Positions 34,650 through 44,857 of a DNA stretch of 64,000 nt are shown piece by piece; position 1 is the first letter of the stretch, and each line of letters begins with the position of its first letter. Below the pieces are notes generated by a model that saw only the letters and a list, made by a program, of their open reading frames with translations, did no database searches and was not told the DNA's origin. The position numbers and the translations under genes are program-made. Origin of the DNA: Thalassoroseus pseudoceratinae (GTDB taxonomy: Bacteria; Planctomycetota; Planctomycetia; Planctomycetales; Planctomycetaceae); assembly GCF_011634775.1 (NCBI RefSeq), contig NZ_JAALXT010000001.1, positions 1,321,125 through 1,385,124 of the forward strand. Reading direction: 5' to 3'.

Positions 34650-36076
34650 ACGAGTTCACGCCCCGGCAACAACTCTGTGATGGGTTCCCCGAAGGGAAGA
34701 ATTGGCATCGGGCGGCCGCTGCGATTGGGGAATGTGGTTTCGTAATCGATACCGAGATGGCGATAGACCGTGGCCCACAAGTCGTTCGGAGTCAGCGGCC
34801 GATCCTTGGGCCGTTCGCCTTTGGATGTGGTCGAACCAATCACCTGACCAGTTTGCATTCCGCCGCCTGAGACAAGCATGCTCATGGCTTGTGGCCAGTG
34901 ATCACGACCGGGCTGCATCGTCTTCGTTTTGGTCCCGTTCTGATTGTTGATGCGGGGCGTACGGCCGAATTCTCCCGTCACGACGAGCATCACTTTCTCT
35001 GTCAGACCGCGATCGTGCAGGTCCTCCACTAACGCGGTGACGGCGCGGTCGTAAATTGGAAGTCGCAACTTGGTATCATCGAAGATGTGACAATTGACGG
35101 CGTGCGAATCCCAGTTGTACGTTCCCTGATTGAGCCACTTCACGCCAGACTGGTAGGGGTTTTCCATGACCATCGTCACGAAACTACAACCAGCTTCCAC
35201 GAGGCGTCGTGCCAAGAGTGCCCGTTGTCCCCAGGCGTGTCGACCGTAGCGATCGCGGAGCGAGTCCGGTTCTTGAGAAAGATCAAACGCACTCCTCGCT
35301 CGATCACTGGTCAGTAATCCCAAAGCCTTCCCGGTGAATTCGTCGGTCGCGTCCATCAGCCCACTCTGGTCGATGTCCCGTCGAAGTTCATCGAACCCTC
35401 TCAGCAATCGCATCCGATCATCGAGCCGATCCGACAACGATGGATGCAGCGATAGGTTTTTGACTTCGAACTTCTCGTCACTCGGATCACCCGGAACATT
35501 GAATGGCACATAGGACGGCCCGAGATAAGCTGCCCCGAAGCTGTAAGTGTCCACGCCGGCTCGCCCCGCGTTCGTTCCGGTCACGTAGTTCGGAAGACCC
35601 GTGTTGTGTTGCTCACGCATTCTCGCCACGACCGAACCAACCGCGGGGGAATCATTCACGAAACCGGTGGGCTCTTTGGGTTTTCGACCGGTGAGAAACC
35701 GTTTGTGTCCGCCGCCATGATCGGCAAACTCGTGGGCGACCGAACGGATGATGTTGTATTTGTCCGCACATTTCGCATGCAGCGGCATATGTTCGCAGAC
35801 ATCCAACCCTGGCACATTCGTGGAAATCGGATGAAACGCTCCTCGATAATCGAGCGGAGCGTTGGGCTTCATATCGTACATTTCCATGTGCGGTGGACCA
35901 CCTGGCAACCACACGAAAATGATCGAGGTCTCTTGCCGGTTCGAAGCCGTCTCATTCGCGGACGCCTGCAATCGCAAGCGGTCGGCCAGACTCAAACCGC
36001 CCAAACCAAGCGTGCCCCACTGGAGGAAACTTCGGCGAGTGACAGGACCGGCGCAGCGAGGTGGTGAGGTTGACAT
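34646..36076 (-). CDS. TAT-exported DUF1501 protein
   Basis: A 476-residue protein of the DUF1501 family, expanded in planctomycetes and related to alkaline-phosphatase-fold enzymes. I chose ATG 36076, with GGGA about 9 bp upstream. The twin-arginine leader is TRRSFLQWGTLGLGGLSLAD. Conserved segments are WLPGGPPHMEMYDMKP near residue 57, DHGGGHKRFLTGR near 120, and VTGEFGRTPRIN and GRDHWPQAMSML near 395-420. The metal-ligand-like Asp/His residues in GGxxHxE and GRDHW support hydrolase-like chemistry, but no substrate is known. These proteins often pair with DUF1549/DUF1553 cytochrome proteins, which are not seen here. Confidence 0.9.
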   Translation of the reverse strand: MSTSPPRCAGPVTRRSFLQWGTLGLGGLSLADRLRLQASANETASNRQETSIIFVWLPGGPPHMEMYDMKPNAPLDYRGAFHPISTNVPGLDVCEHMPLHAKCADKYNIIRSVAHEFADHGGGHKRFLTGRKPKEPTGFVNDSPAVGSVVARMREQHNTGLPNYVTGTNAGRAGVDTYSFGAAYLGPSYVPFNVPGDPSDEKFEVKNLSLHPSLSDRLDDRMRLLRGFDELRRDIDQSGLMDATDEFTGKALGLLTSDRARSAFDLSQEPDSLRDRYGRHAWGQRALLARRLVEAGCSFVTMVMENPYQSGVKWLNQGTYNWDSHAVNCHIFDDTKLRLPIYDRAVTALVEDLHDRGLTEKVMLVVTGEFGRTPRINNQNGTKTKTMQPGRDHWPQAMSMLVSGGGMQTGQVIGSTTSKGERPKDRPLTPNDLWATVYRHLGIDYETTFPNRSGRPMPILPFGEPITELLPGRELV

Positions 36077-36335
36077 GCGAGACGATCCCTTCAGAGCACT
36101 TTCAGGCGACATGTGTTTCTATCAGTATGTCGCTCGATTTTTCACCGGTCAACAATAATCAAAGGGACGCGAGTTCGACAGCATCCGATACCCGTGAGCA
36201 ATGTCGTTCCCGGCCAACCGATCGGTGGGAGATTGCGAGAGGATGCGATATACTTACGCCGGAAAGCCGGAATGCGAGTTTCTCACTCGATTAGTGCTCG
36301 CAAATTGATAGTCAAATTCCGAACCGGGAGTCTCG

Positions 36336-38666
36336 GTGAACACAGCAGCCGATGAGACGAAGACCGTCCCGAGTCCCGCATTGCTTGCACTGGCATTCAC
36401 CTGGGTCATTGGATTCGTCACCTTCTATGTGACACGCACCATCGAGAACTCCGAGAAGCTTACGCGACTCGATCTCTGGAAAGAAACGCCCAATGCGTTT
36501 CTCGATACCGTTGTCATCCTCTGCTACGGCAAACTCGGCGAGACGCGAATTCCGGCCGGTTGGGAGTTCTTCGGACAACGCATTGGACTTTGGCTCCTCG
36601 CGGCATTCGTGTGGCTCACCGCTTGGGCAATCGGTTGTCTTGTCATGAGATTGCTCGGACGCGGCAACACTGGATTGAACATCGATCGATGCGAACGACT
36701 TGTCTTCACCAGTGGAATTGGGATCTCATTTTTGTCGCTCCTCACGCTTCTCGCCGGATTGGCAGGGCAGTTGACTCAATTTATGGCGGTAACGTTGGCA
36801 GGTCTGGTTGTGGCTTCTGAATTGATTTGCCGATGGCGATCACGAGCCTCTCATCGTGAGACATCACCTGCGAAACCCTCCAAACGCCAACAGCCTTCAA
36901 ATGGACGACGCGAAATCGACGCCCGCACGATGCGACGCGGGTTGATGCTGGCGGCGTTGACTCCGTTTGTCATTCTGATGCTCTGGGCCGCCGTGCTGCC
37001 ATCGACGGTCTTCGACGTCAAAGAGTACCACTTGCAGGGGCCGAAAGAGTGGTACCAAAACGGGCAGATCACATTTCTGGAACACAATGTCTACACCGCC
37101 TTTCCCTTTCTGACGGAAATGCTTTCTTTGTTTTCGATGACGCTTCGCGGTGATTGGTTCACTGGAGCGCTCGTCGGAAAGTCTGTGTTAATGGGCTTCG
37201 TCCCGTTGACTGGTTTGGCGTGTTTTGCATCCGCGCGACGATGGTGTGGCGAAGTCGCAGGATGGGCGGCGGCTTTTGTTTACCTGACGATTCCGTGGTC
37301 GACCACGATGGCTTCGACGGCTTACGTCGAAGGAGCCCTGTCGTTCTTTGTGATCGTGTCAATTCATTGCGGAATACTCGCCACTCGACAATCGGATTTG
37401 CGGTTAGTTTTCATCACCGGTCTGCTAGCGGGTAGTGCAATGGCCTGCAAATATCCGGCGTTAATTTCCGTCGTCCTGCCAATTGGGGTCGGGATGATCT
37501 TTGGCTTTGTTCGACGCGACGAAACCACGTCACGTCTGCGGAGCTTGGTTCGTGCGATCGGACTCTATTCGCTCGGGGTCATCATTACGGTGGGCCCCTG
37601 GTTGATCAAAAACACGGTTCAGACCGGCAACCCGGTGTATCCGCTTGCGTGGAATATCTTCGGTGGTGACTTCTGGGATGCCGAACGCAACGCTCAATGG
37701 ACCGCCGCCCACAGTCCGCCGGAATTCGAGATCGGCCGCATGTTCGTCTTCGAAAACGGTCGCCCAGGTTGGCTGCTTCAACCCATTGTGGGAAGCAATG
37801 GCCTGAGCGTCCTGCTGTTTGCGCTGGCTCCATTGGCATTTCTGCGATTGCGTCGAACATCATCGGCCCCATGGTTCCGAACCGTTTTGATTGCCTTGAG
37901 CGTGTATGTGGCTTGGTACATCCTAAGTTGGTGGGCACTCACGCACCGCATCGATCGCTTTTGGATTCCCATGTTACCAGTAGTCGCAGTGCTGGCGGGC
38001 ATCGGAGGAACGTGGAGCCGGCAAAAGATCTGGATGGTGACGATTGGCATCTTCGCCACCTTCACCTGGGTGCATCACTTGGCCGTCGCCCCTCATTACG
38101 GAACACGACTCCCATACTTGAGCGATTTGTCAGCAGCCCGTGCCGAAGCCGCTCGTCAGACAGCCGGATCAATCCAGTTCATCAACGAACAAATTCAACG
38201 TGGTGAACTCCCCGCTGAGATCTCGGTGCTTTCGGTCGGTGATGCGGAAGTCTTCGACGCACAATTCCCGATCCGCTACGAAACCGTCTTCAACACATCG
38301 ATCTTCGGAACGTGGGTCTTCGATGGTTTCTCGAATTCGTCGAAGACACTCACGATGAAACCGGCCCGCACGATTCGAGAGACGTTGGCAGACGAGGGGA
38401 TCACCCACATTCTGGTAGATTGGGGTGAGATTCTGCGGTACCGGGCCACTTACGGGTACAGTCCGGCGATCGAACCTTCCGTGTTCGATGCCTTGCAAGC
38501 GGCAGACGTTCTCGGTTCCCCACAGGCGATCGGAAACGCGGGTTGGTTCCAGATTTCCGAAGCTCAACGACAACAAATCACGGAGTTGGGTTGGGAGCGA
38601 CACCTCGTGACTCCAACCGATCGAGGACCGCTTCTGGTCCAAACTTTACTCTACCCGGTTCGTTGA
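36336..38666 (+). CDS. Polytopic GT-C-type glycosyltransferase (PMT/ArnT-like)
   Basis: A 776-residue membrane protein with about 11-13 helices. GTG 36336 is the start, with GGGAG upstream. The first large periplasmic loop carries FDVKEYHLQGPKEWYQNG near residue 225, which matches the acidic catalytic site of lipid-phosphate-sugar-dependent GT-C enzymes (mannosyl- and aminoarabinosyltransferases), followed by the FPFLTEML segment. A cluster of small helices in the middle (TGLLAGSAMACKYPAL) is typical of the fold. The C-terminal 150 residues are soluble and periplasmic (ILVDWGEILRYRATYGYSP). It would transfer sugar from a polyprenyl phosphate to an envelope acceptor. No other glycan gene is next to it. 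Confidence 0.78.
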   Translation: MNTAADETKTVPSPALLALAFTWVIGFVTFYVTRTIENSEKLTRLDLWKETPNAFLDTVVILCYGKLGETRIPAGWEFFGQRIGLWLLAAFVWLTAWAIGCLVMRLLGRGNTGLNIDRCERLVFTSGIGISFLSLLTLLAGLAGQLTQFMAVTLAGLVVASELICRWRSRASHRETSPAKPSKRQQPSNGRREIDARTMRRGLMLAALTPFVILMLWAAVLPSTVFDVKEYHLQGPKEWYQNGQITFLEHNVYTAFPFLTEMLSLFSMTLRGDWFTGALVGKSVLMGFVPLTGLACFASARRWCGEVAGWAAAFVYLTIPWSTTMASTAYVEGALSFFVIVSIHCGILATRQSDLRLVFITGLLAGSAMACKYPALISVVLPIGVGMIFGFVRRDETTSRLRSLVRAIGLYSLGVIITVGPWLIKNTVQTGNPVYPLAWNIFGGDFWDAERNAQWTAAHSPPEFEIGRMFVFENGRPGWLLQPIVGSNGLSVLLFALAPLAFLRLRRTSSAPWFRTVLIALSVYVAWYILSWWALTHRIDRFWIPMLPVVAVLAGIGGTWSRQKIWMVTIGIFATFTWVHHLAVAPHYGTRLPYLSDLSAARAEAARQTAGSIQFINEQIQRGELPAEISVLSVGDAEVFDAQFPIRYETVFNTSIFGTWVFDGFSNSSKTLTMKPARTIRETLADEGITHILVDWGEILRYRATYGYSPAIEPSVFDALQAADVLGSPQAIGNAGWFQISEAQRQQITELGWERHLVTPTDRGPLLVQTLLYPVR

Positions 38667-38697
38667 GTGACTCACGCGGAGCGAACCAACGCCAGCA

Positions 38698-38919
38698 TCA
38701 CTGCACGTCGAAATGGATCTGCAACCATTCCCGGTGTTCCGAGTCTGACCGGCGATGAAGTCTCAACTCATCATGCAATGCGGTCTCGGACTCGATGTTG
38801 ATGCCATCGGAATTGAGCGAAATCAATTCACAGGTCTCGTCGATGGTCAAATCCGGTTCGACCTGAATTGAAGGCTCCTCATCCACGAATGGCAGACTCA
38901 ATTCTTGGTAGTTTTCCAT
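38698..38919 (-). CDS. 73-aa acidic hypothetical protein
   Basis: A small acidic protein (many Glu/Asp, with SLPFVDEEPSIQVEPDLT near the start and REWLQIHFDVQ at the end). No signal or membrane segment. GGAG lies 8 bp before the ATG, which supports expression. It is convergent with the glycosyltransferase gene, 31 bp apart. The family is not recognised. Confidence 0.55.
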   Translation of the reverse strand: MENYQELSLPFVDEEPSIQVEPDLTIDETCELISLNSDGINIESETALHDELRLHRRSDSEHREWLQIHFDVQ

Positions 38920-39018
38920 GACAGCAACTCCACTCGGTCGGTGTATTTCAATCGCTTATGATAACGTAGCCGACTGCGAGTTGCCACAAAAAACCGAGAT
39001 CGACCGGTTTCGGCCTCA

Positions 39019-39243
39019 TCACGCCTTCGTCACTTCACTGTGGGATTTAAGAACAGCATCCCCATCGCTTTGTTTGATGTAGTAGGCGGGTTCATCGTCG
39101 CTGGCATTCCGTGTAACTTCGCTGCCGGCAATCTTGCGAGTGACTTTGCGAGTGTAAACCTTTTCCACGGTTCCCCGACCGTGACCGTCTCCCCACTTCC
39201 ACTTCACACGTTCGCCTTCTTCGTATCGTTTCTTCTTGGCCAT
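39019..39243 (-). CDS. DUF2945 (HVA1-type tudor-like) protein
   Basis: A 74-residue basic protein. The pattern EGERVKWKWGDGHGRGTVEKV, followed by AGSEVTRNASDDEPAYYIK and VLKSHSEV, is that of the DUF2945 family, a small SH3/tudor-like barrel sometimes described as hypervirulence-associated protein in fungi. It may bind DNA or protein, but no bacterial function is established. It is 100 bp from the acidic small protein on the same strand. The length is as expected for the family. Confidence 0.85.
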   Translation of the reverse strand: MAKKKRYEEGERVKWKWGDGHGRGTVEKVYTRKVTRKIAGSEVTRNASDDEPAYYIKQSDGDAVLKSHSEVTKA

Positions 39244-39397
39244 CGGATAAATCCTTCATTGGGTGATGTTCGATTTCCAAATTCTAGGATTGTCGTCAAG
39301 CGGCGGATCAGAGTGGGTTTCAATTAGCATTGCCGTTTCGGCGAGATCTTCCCCAGCAAATATGAGAACCATCCACCACATCGGACTCGGTGATGGT

Positions 39398-40444
39398 CTA
39401 GCATGGGGTCTTTTGAAACTCGCGAAGCAACGTCGTGGCGTAGACTCCACTCGGAAGCGAAAACCGGAATCGACAACCATTCTCGATGGCTTCGCATTCC
39501 AAATCTTGCGGTCGAATCAAGTACGGTCGCCGAGTACCTGGTGTCAGTTTTGCGAAGCGGCGGAAGAACGTTTCGTCGAGACCAGCGGCCTGAAGCACCT
39601 GAGTTTCCCGTTCCGCCGGCTCGCCGGTCGGCTGTCGCATTTTCGGACCGAACATGGGTCCGGTCGTCATCGTTTCTCCGTCGTCGAATCGGGTTTGTTC
39701 AGCGGGCTGATCATCGACGAGAAAAACGCCACCGGTCGTGACAACTTGCATCACGTCGCCCTCCAACACGCGGTCAATTAACTGATCCGTCAACCGATTC
39801 GCGAGAGCCTGATTGAACAGGTCGGATTGCACGGCAGAGAGTGCGAACCGCAGAAGAAACTTGCGACGGGGCCGCGGAATGTCGTCGGCCGTCTTCTCAC
39901 CTCGCAGAAGTTGAATGCCCAAACTGACGTTCTCGCCATCGCGACCAAACCGTTGTTCGCCGTAATAATTCGGAAATCCGAGAGCGGAAATCCGTTTGGC
40001 AATCGGTTCGGCCAATTTCACGGCATCGGCATGAGTGTCCCGTAACACGATTTCAAACCGATTCCCGCGAAGGTGTCCGGTCTTCAGTTTGTTGGTATGT
40101 TGATCGGCTTGCAGAATGCGGATGTCATCGGTTTCCAAGACCGACGGGTTTGGGCACGATTTCGCTGGCACGGACACAAACTGTCGCGTCACGGCATGAC
40201 GATCTTTAAGCCCAGCCACGCCAACGTCGATTGGCTTCAAACTGAGCGTTTGAGCGATGTGTCGCGAAAGTTGTTCCGCAGCGACTCCGCGTTTTTCGAC
40301 CCAAAGGAAAAGATGCTCGCCCTCTCCACTGGGCTGATAAACGGGAATCTCCTCGACAACGAAGTCTTCGGGTTCCTGCTTCAGCACACCGCAAATCCCC
40401 GGAAGATCGGTGGTCAGATAGGGCAGGGGGTCGTTGTTCGCCAT
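39398..40444 (-). CDS. truD: tRNA pseudouridine(13) synthase TruD
   Basis: A 348-residue enzyme that forms pseudouridine 13 in tRNA. The catalytic motif GLKDRHAVTRQFVSV near residue 78 holds the nucleophilic Asp. The tRNA-contacting NYYGEQRFGRDG is near 154, and the C-terminal LPSGVYATTLLREF is the closing TruD signature. A TRUD insertion domain lies between residues 165 and 300. The length is normal. It is 79 bp downstream of the SDR gene on the same strand and may be read from its promoter. The Lys in RFALSAVQSDLFN is conserved. No anomaly is seen. Confidence 0.95.
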   Translation of the reverse strand: MANNDPLPYLTTDLPGICGVLKQEPEDFVVEEIPVYQPSGEGEHLFLWVEKRGVAAEQLSRHIAQTLSLKPIDVGVAGLKDRHAVTRQFVSVPAKSCPNPSVLETDDIRILQADQHTNKLKTGHLRGNRFEIVLRDTHADAVKLAEPIAKRISALGFPNYYGEQRFGRDGENVSLGIQLLRGEKTADDIPRPRRKFLLRFALSAVQSDLFNQALANRLTDQLIDRVLEGDVMQVVTTGGVFLVDDQPAEQTRFDDGETMTTGPMFGPKMRQPTGEPAERETQVLQAAGLDETFFRRFAKLTPGTRRPYLIRPQDLECEAIENGCRFRFSLPSGVYATTLLREFQKTPC

Positions 40445-40523
40445 TGCGGGTGGTGTTTCGTAAAGATGCGTCCGCAGGGGAATTCCACCTGCACAGTGGT
40501 TTCCCCATGAACGCGATGCGGTT

Positions 40524-41312
40524 TCAAATTGTCATAGCCGTGAAACCGCCGTCGACAACAATGTTGGCTCCGGTGATGAAACTTCCCGCCTTCGGAGATG
40601 CCAGCAGCAGCAACGCCCCGGCCAATTCGTCTGGATCGCCAAATCGGTTGGCCGGCGTGTGCTTCATGATATCCGCCACACGATCTGGCGTGAGAACCTT
40701 GCGATTCTGTTCGGCTGGGAAGAACCCGGGGGACATCGCGTTGACTCGCACCCCCTGCGTGGCCCATTCGCGGGCCAAATTCTGCGTGAGGTTAATCACA
40801 GCCGCTTTCGACGCGGAATACGTGTAAACCCGTGAAAGCGCGGTAATCCCCGACAACGAAGCGATATTGATGATTGATCCGTTGGTTTTCGAGTCCAACA
40901 TGAATTTTCCGAAGACTTGGCACGACAACCGAACACCACGCAAATTGATGTTCATAATGCGTTCCCATTCCTCGTCGTCGATTTCGAGGAAAGGCGTCGC
41001 GGAATTCGTGCCAGCACCATTGATCAAAATGTGCAGTTCCTGGCCACGATCTTTCAAGAGTTGCACGAGACCTTCGAGGTCTTCTTGTTTTGTGGAATCG
41101 GCGGCGTAAAATTCGGCACTTCCACCAGCGGCTTCAATTCGCTTGACGGCTTGTTCGCCCCGCTCTTCGCTGCGACCGACGACGAACACATGCGCTCCCG
41201 CGGCGGCCAGGGTGTCGGCAAAACCGCCCCCCAGGACGCCAGTCCCGCCAATCACGACCGCATTGAGGCCATCCAAACCGAACAGTTGATTAACATATGC
41301 ATCAGTTGCCAT
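40524..41312 (-). CDS. SDR-family oxidoreductase (D-mannonate-oxidoreductase-like)
   Basis: A 262-residue classical SDR. IGGTGVLGGGFADTL near residue 22 is the dinucleotide site, INGAGTNS near 96, and IASLSG, then YSASKAAVINLTQNLAREW (Tyr/Lys near 168/172), is the catalytic set. The VLGGG-type Gly loop and the YFxAEQNR-like segment (FFPAEQNRKVL) recall D-mannonate/D-fructuronate oxidoreductases of the SDR class, so a sugar-acid substrate is likely, but no hexuronate pathway gene is nearby. The first ATG, 41312, gives a typical N-terminus. It is divergent from leuC. Confidence 0.85.
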   Translation of the reverse strand: MATDAYVNQLFGLDGLNAVVIGGTGVLGGGFADTLAAAGAHVFVVGRSEERGEQAVKRIEAAGGSAEFYAADSTKQEDLEGLVQLLKDRGQELHILINGAGTNSATPFLEIDDEEWERIMNINLRGVRLSCQVFGKFMLDSKTNGSIINIASLSGITALSRVYTYSASKAAVINLTQNLAREWATQGVRVNAMSPGFFPAEQNRKVLTPDRVADIMKHTPANRFGDPDELAGALLLLASPKAGSFITGANIVVDGGFTAMTI

Positions 41313-41447
41313 TGGGTATCATTTCGTCGTCAAAGCTTAAGGCGAACATGGGCACGTCGAGGCGTGTCCGCCCAACATGACGTTCGTCCGCAAAATCGTC
41401 AACTCAACACAGAAACGCCCGCGAACAAATTCCGATATTCTGAGGTG

Positions 41448-41477
41448 TTGTCGGAAAGGTCGTCGGCACGATATGAT
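41448..41477 (+). promoter_or_regulatory. Candidate promoter for leuCD
   Basis: TTGTCG (41448-41453), an 18-nt spacer and TATGAT (41472-41477), 38 bp before the leuC start. The -10 matches 5 of 6 consensus bases and the -35 matches 4 of 6. No Leu-codon leader peptide or T-box motif was seen. Confidence 0.4.
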
Positions 41478-41515
41478 GGAGCCTTCACCGAATATCCAGA
41501 GGATAACTCAACAAG

Positions 41516-42937
41516 ATGACTGACTCACGCAACCTGTTCAACAAAGTTTGGGACAACCACACCGTTCGCGAATTGCCGTCCGGGCAAACCCAATTGTTCA
41601 TCGGTCGCCATTTGATTCACGAAGTGACCAGCCCGCAAGCGTTCGAGATGCTCCGCGAGCGGAACCTGTCCGTGTTGCATCCGGAACTCACCTTTGCCAC
41701 CGTTGACCACATCGTTCCCACCGACAACCAACTTCGTCCGTTCGCTGACGCGTTAGCCGAACAGATGATGTCGCAAATTGAAATCAACTGCCGGGAATTC
41801 GGTGTGGAGTTGTTCGATCTGAAAGGGGATCGACAAGGAATTGTGCACGTCGTTGGTCCGGAACTCGGACTGACGCAACCTGGGCTCACATTGGTGTGCG
41901 GAGACAGCCACACCAGCACGCACGGTGCCTTCGGCAGCATTGCATTGGGAATCGGCACCAGTCAAGTCGCCTATGTGCTTTCCACACAAACACTTGCATT
42001 GCAACGCCCGAAGGTCCGACAGATCAAAGTCACGGGGGAACTTCAACCCGGTGTGTTCGCGAAAGATGTGGCGTTGCACATCATCCGTGTACTTGGGGTT
42101 AAGGGTGGGATCGGTTATGCCTATGAGTACAGCGGCGAAGTGTTTGACCGCATGACGATGGAAGAACGCATGACCGTGTGCAACATGAGCATCGAAGGCG
42201 GTGCCCGTTGCGGTTACGTCAATCCCGATGAAACCACCATCGAGTATTTACGGGGACGACCGTACTCGCCGACCGGTGAAGAATTCGATCGAGCCGCCGA
42301 GTGGTGGCTGAGTTTGGCTTCCGGTCCGGATGCGGAATTCGACGATGTGGTGGAAATCGACGGTTCGCAGATCGAACCCACCGTCACTTGGGGCATCAAC
42401 CCCGGTCAATCGGTTGGCGTGAAGGAAAAACTGCCAACGTTGGACTCCTTTGAAGCCGAAGAACGCGGCGGCGCGTCCGAGGCATTCACCTTCATGGATC
42501 TCCATGAAGGGGAACCGATCCAGGGAACGTCGATCGACGTGGCCTTCATTGGTTCTTGCACCAACGGTCGTATTTCCGACTTGCGGGAAGCTGCCGAAGT
42601 CGCTCGTGGTCGGCATGTTGCTGAAGGCGTTCGAGCACTCGTGGTGCCCGGGTCGAAGAAAGTCCTCGAGCAAGCCAAACAAGAAGGGCTGGATCAAATC
42701 TTCATCGAAGCCGGCTTCGATTGGCGAGATGCGGGTTGTTCAATGTGTTTGGCGATGAACCCCGACAAACTCGTCGGTCGCGAAATTTGTGCCTCTTCCA
42801 GTAACCGCAACTTCAAAGGCCGACAAGGAAGCCCTACCGGTCGCACACTTCTCATGAGCCCCGCGATGGTCGCCGCGGCCGCCGTCAACGGTCACGTCGT
42901 CGACGTGCGAGAACTCCTGGAACCAGCCGCGGTGTAG
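41516..42937 (+). CDS. leuC: 3-isopropylmalate dehydratase large subunit
   Basis: Isomerises 2-isopropylmalate to 3-isopropylmalate in leucine synthesis, as a heterodimer with LeuD. The 473 residues cover the three aconitase-type domains. The [4Fe-4S] ligands are visible in GSCTNGR near residue 345 and in [12 protein letters not shown] near 407 (two Cys). [19 protein letters not shown] near 130 and [13 protein letters not shown] near 427 are the active-site signatures. AGAGGAT precedes the ATG. The leuD gene starts 64 bp after the stop, and apbE 10 bp after leuD, so all three are probably one operon. Confidence 0.97.
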   Translation: MTDSRNLFNKVWDNHTVRELPSGQTQLFIGRHLIHEVTSPQAFEMLRERNLSVLHPELTFATVDHIVPTDNQLRPFADALAEQMMSQIEINCREFGVELFDLKGDRQGIVHVVGPELGLTQPGLTLVCGDSHTSTHGAFGSIALGIGTSQVAYVLSTQTLALQRPKVRQIKVTGELQPGVFAKDVALHIIRVLGVKGGIGYAYEYSGEVFDRMTMEERMTVCNMSIEGGARCGYVNPDETTIEYLRGRPYSPTGEEFDRAAEWWLSLASGPDAEFDDVVEIDGSQIEPTVTWGINPGQSVGVKEKLPTLDSFEAEERGGASEAFTFMDLHEGEPIQGTSIDVAFIGSCTNGRISDLREAAEVARGRHVAEGVRALVVPGSKKVLEQAKQEGLDQIFIEAGFDWRDAGCSMCLAMNPDKLVGREICASSSNRNFKGRQGSPTGRTLLMSPAMVAAAAVNGHVVDVRELLEPAAV

Positions 42938-43001
42938 AGCTTCGACTTCGCCCCCAAGACTCTTTTATTGATCGTCCAAACAAGAAAACAAGACAAGTAT
43001 C

Positions 43002-43598
43002 ATGGCTAAAATCGAACAAGTTCGCGGGCAGGGCATTCCGTTGTTGATCGACGATATCGACACGGACCGCATCATTCCCGCTCGGTATTTGCGATGCGTG
43101 ACGTTTGATGGTCTCGGCGAACATGCGTTCAAAGATGATCGCGAGCAAGATAAAGAACACCCATTCGACCATCCGCATTTTCAAGAGTCGACCATTCTGA
43201 TTTCTGGTCGGAATTTCGGATGCGGGTCGTCGCGAGAACACGCACCGCAAGCGTTGATGCGATGGGGTGTCGAAGCGGTGATCGCCGAATCGTATGCGGA
43301 AATTTTCTTCGGCAATTGCACGTCGCTCGGTATTCCGGCCGTCTGTCTGGAACGGGCGGACCTGGAAACGTTGACATCCATGGTCCAACAAACGCCAACG
43401 CTGCCCATCACGATCGACTTAGTGGCGAAACGCGTCTCATGCGGTGACGCCGAATTTCCGCTGACCATGGCCGAAAGTGCCCGCTCCGCGTTGACCAGTG
43501 GCGAATACGATTTCCTTTCGCAACTCCTCGAAGGAAAAGCAGAAATCGAAAAAACCGCCGGACAATTGCCTTATCTGAACCATTTCCAGACGGCATAG
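43002..43598 (+). CDS. leuD: 3-isopropylmalate dehydratase small subunit
   Basis: The swivelling domain partner of LeuC, 198 residues, the usual length. [13 protein letters not shown] near residue 18 and [17 protein letters not shown] near 69 are the small-subunit signatures that complete the substrate site. The following [18 protein letters not shown] is also conserved. The gene lies in the expected order after leuC and is followed by apbE after 10 bp. No anomaly is seen. Confidence 0.97.
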   Translation: MAKIEQVRGQGIPLLIDDIDTDRIIPARYLRCVTFDGLGEHAFKDDREQDKEHPFDHPHFQESTILISGRNFGCGSSREHAPQALMRWGVEAVIAESYAEIFFGNCTSLGIPAVCLERADLETLTSMVQQTPTLPITIDLVAKRVSCGDAEFPLTMAESARSALTSGEYDFLSQLLEGKAEIEKTAGQLPYLNHFQTA

Positions 43599-43608
43599 AC
43601 GGTAGGCC

Positions 43609-44736
43609 ATGACGGACTCGGCCCCGAATCGCAGAGATTTTCTTGCCGGTCGAGCGGCTCGTGATGAGTTGCGTCGGCACGGCGAGAAAATTGCGGACGA
43701 TCTGCACACGGATTCGCCGGAAAGTCCGGAACCCAGTGCCGGTTCGACGATTCGTGTGGCTGCCACTGCGATGGCGTGCGAGTTCGCGGTGTTGCTGAAT
43801 TCGGACGATGGCAAACCCCACGCGAGATCAACAGCGGAAGCCTGGGCTGCTTCGGATGTTCTGGATTTGGTCCATCAGCTCGAAGACCAGATGACCGTCT
43901 ATCGCGATGACAGCGAATTGGCGGAGATCAACCGCAACGCTCCTACTCAGGCAGTGCGGGTCGAATCAAATTTGTTTCGGCTACTGTGCCAAGCCCGTGA
44001 CATCTCCCACGAAACGGAACACGCCTTCGATCCGACTTCCGGACCGTGCATCGCGTTGTGGCGGACGTGTCGACAAGAGAACCGTCTGCCGACCGAGCCG
44101 GAGATCCAATCTTGTCTGGAACGCTCTGGGATCGACAAAATTCAATTCGACGAATCTGGTGAAACCGTTCGGTATTTGAACGCGAATGTCGAGTTGAATC
44201 TTGGCGGCATCGGGAAGGGTTATGCTCTGGATGTCGTGGCGGAAGAACTCACGGAGCAAGGGTTCGAGAGTTTTTTGGTCTCGGGTGGTCACAGTAGTTT
44301 GATCGCACGCGGAGAGCACAACGGACACCCAGGTTGGCCGGTTGGCATACGCAACCCCATGTTTCCGACGGAACGATTGGCCACGATTCTGCTGTGTGAC
44401 GGAGCCCTATCGACCAGTGGATCGGGCGTGCAACACTTTCGCCATGAAGGCAAACGCTACGGTCATATCATCGATCCGCGGACCGGTTGGCCGGTGGATG
44501 AACTGGTCTCGGTGACGGTTCTCGCACCCACTGCGGCCGAAGCGGATGCACTTTCCACCGCTTTTTTCGTCTTAGGACTCGAAAAAACCCAAGCATATTG
44601 TGATAATCGACCTGACGTCGGTGCTTGGCTGATTCCGTCACCCCGCCGGGGACGCGCACTCAGACCGGTTCGCTGCAATCTCCCGGATGAGTTGCTTTTC
44701 CTGAACCCGACCGGGTCCGTGACCGATTCCGAGTAA
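43609..44736 (+). CDS. apbE: FAD:protein FMN transferase (ApbE)
   Basis: A 375-residue flavin transferase that attaches FMN to a Thr/Ser of exported redox proteins, such as NQR or RNF subunits. Signatures are ATAMACEFAVLL near residue 51, the metal-binding and active-site NLGGIGKGYALDVV near 198, FLVSGGHSSLIARG near 222, and HIIDPRTGWPV near 286. The start has RRDFLAGRAARDEL, a twin-arginine-like motif with no hydrophobic stretch after it, and there is no lipobox, so its export is uncertain. It is placed at the end of the leuCD operon, an uncommon location; no flavoprotein target is in the window. Confidence 0.92.
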   Translation: MTDSAPNRRDFLAGRAARDELRRHGEKIADDLHTDSPESPEPSAGSTIRVAATAMACEFAVLLNSDDGKPHARSTAEAWAASDVLDLVHQLEDQMTVYRDDSELAEINRNAPTQAVRVESNLFRLLCQARDISHETEHAFDPTSGPCIALWRTCRQENRLPTEPEIQSCLERSGIDKIQFDESGETVRYLNANVELNLGGIGKGYALDVVAEELTEQGFESFLVSGGHSSLIARGEHNGHPGWPVGIRNPMFPTERLATILLCDGALSTSGSGVQHFRHEGKRYGHIIDPRTGWPVDELVSVTVLAPTAAEADALSTAFFVLGLEKTQAYCDNRPDVGAWLIPSPRRGRALRPVRCNLPDELLFLNPTGSVTDSE

Positions 44737-44857
44737 TCGGTTTCGGTTCGTTTCCCGCCCCAACGGAACCAAGCATTTTCACTAGATTGACTCTATCATA
44801 AGATATTGCGGTCTTGATCTATCGATCGAGGATCGTACTGAAGTCGGAGGAAGTTGA

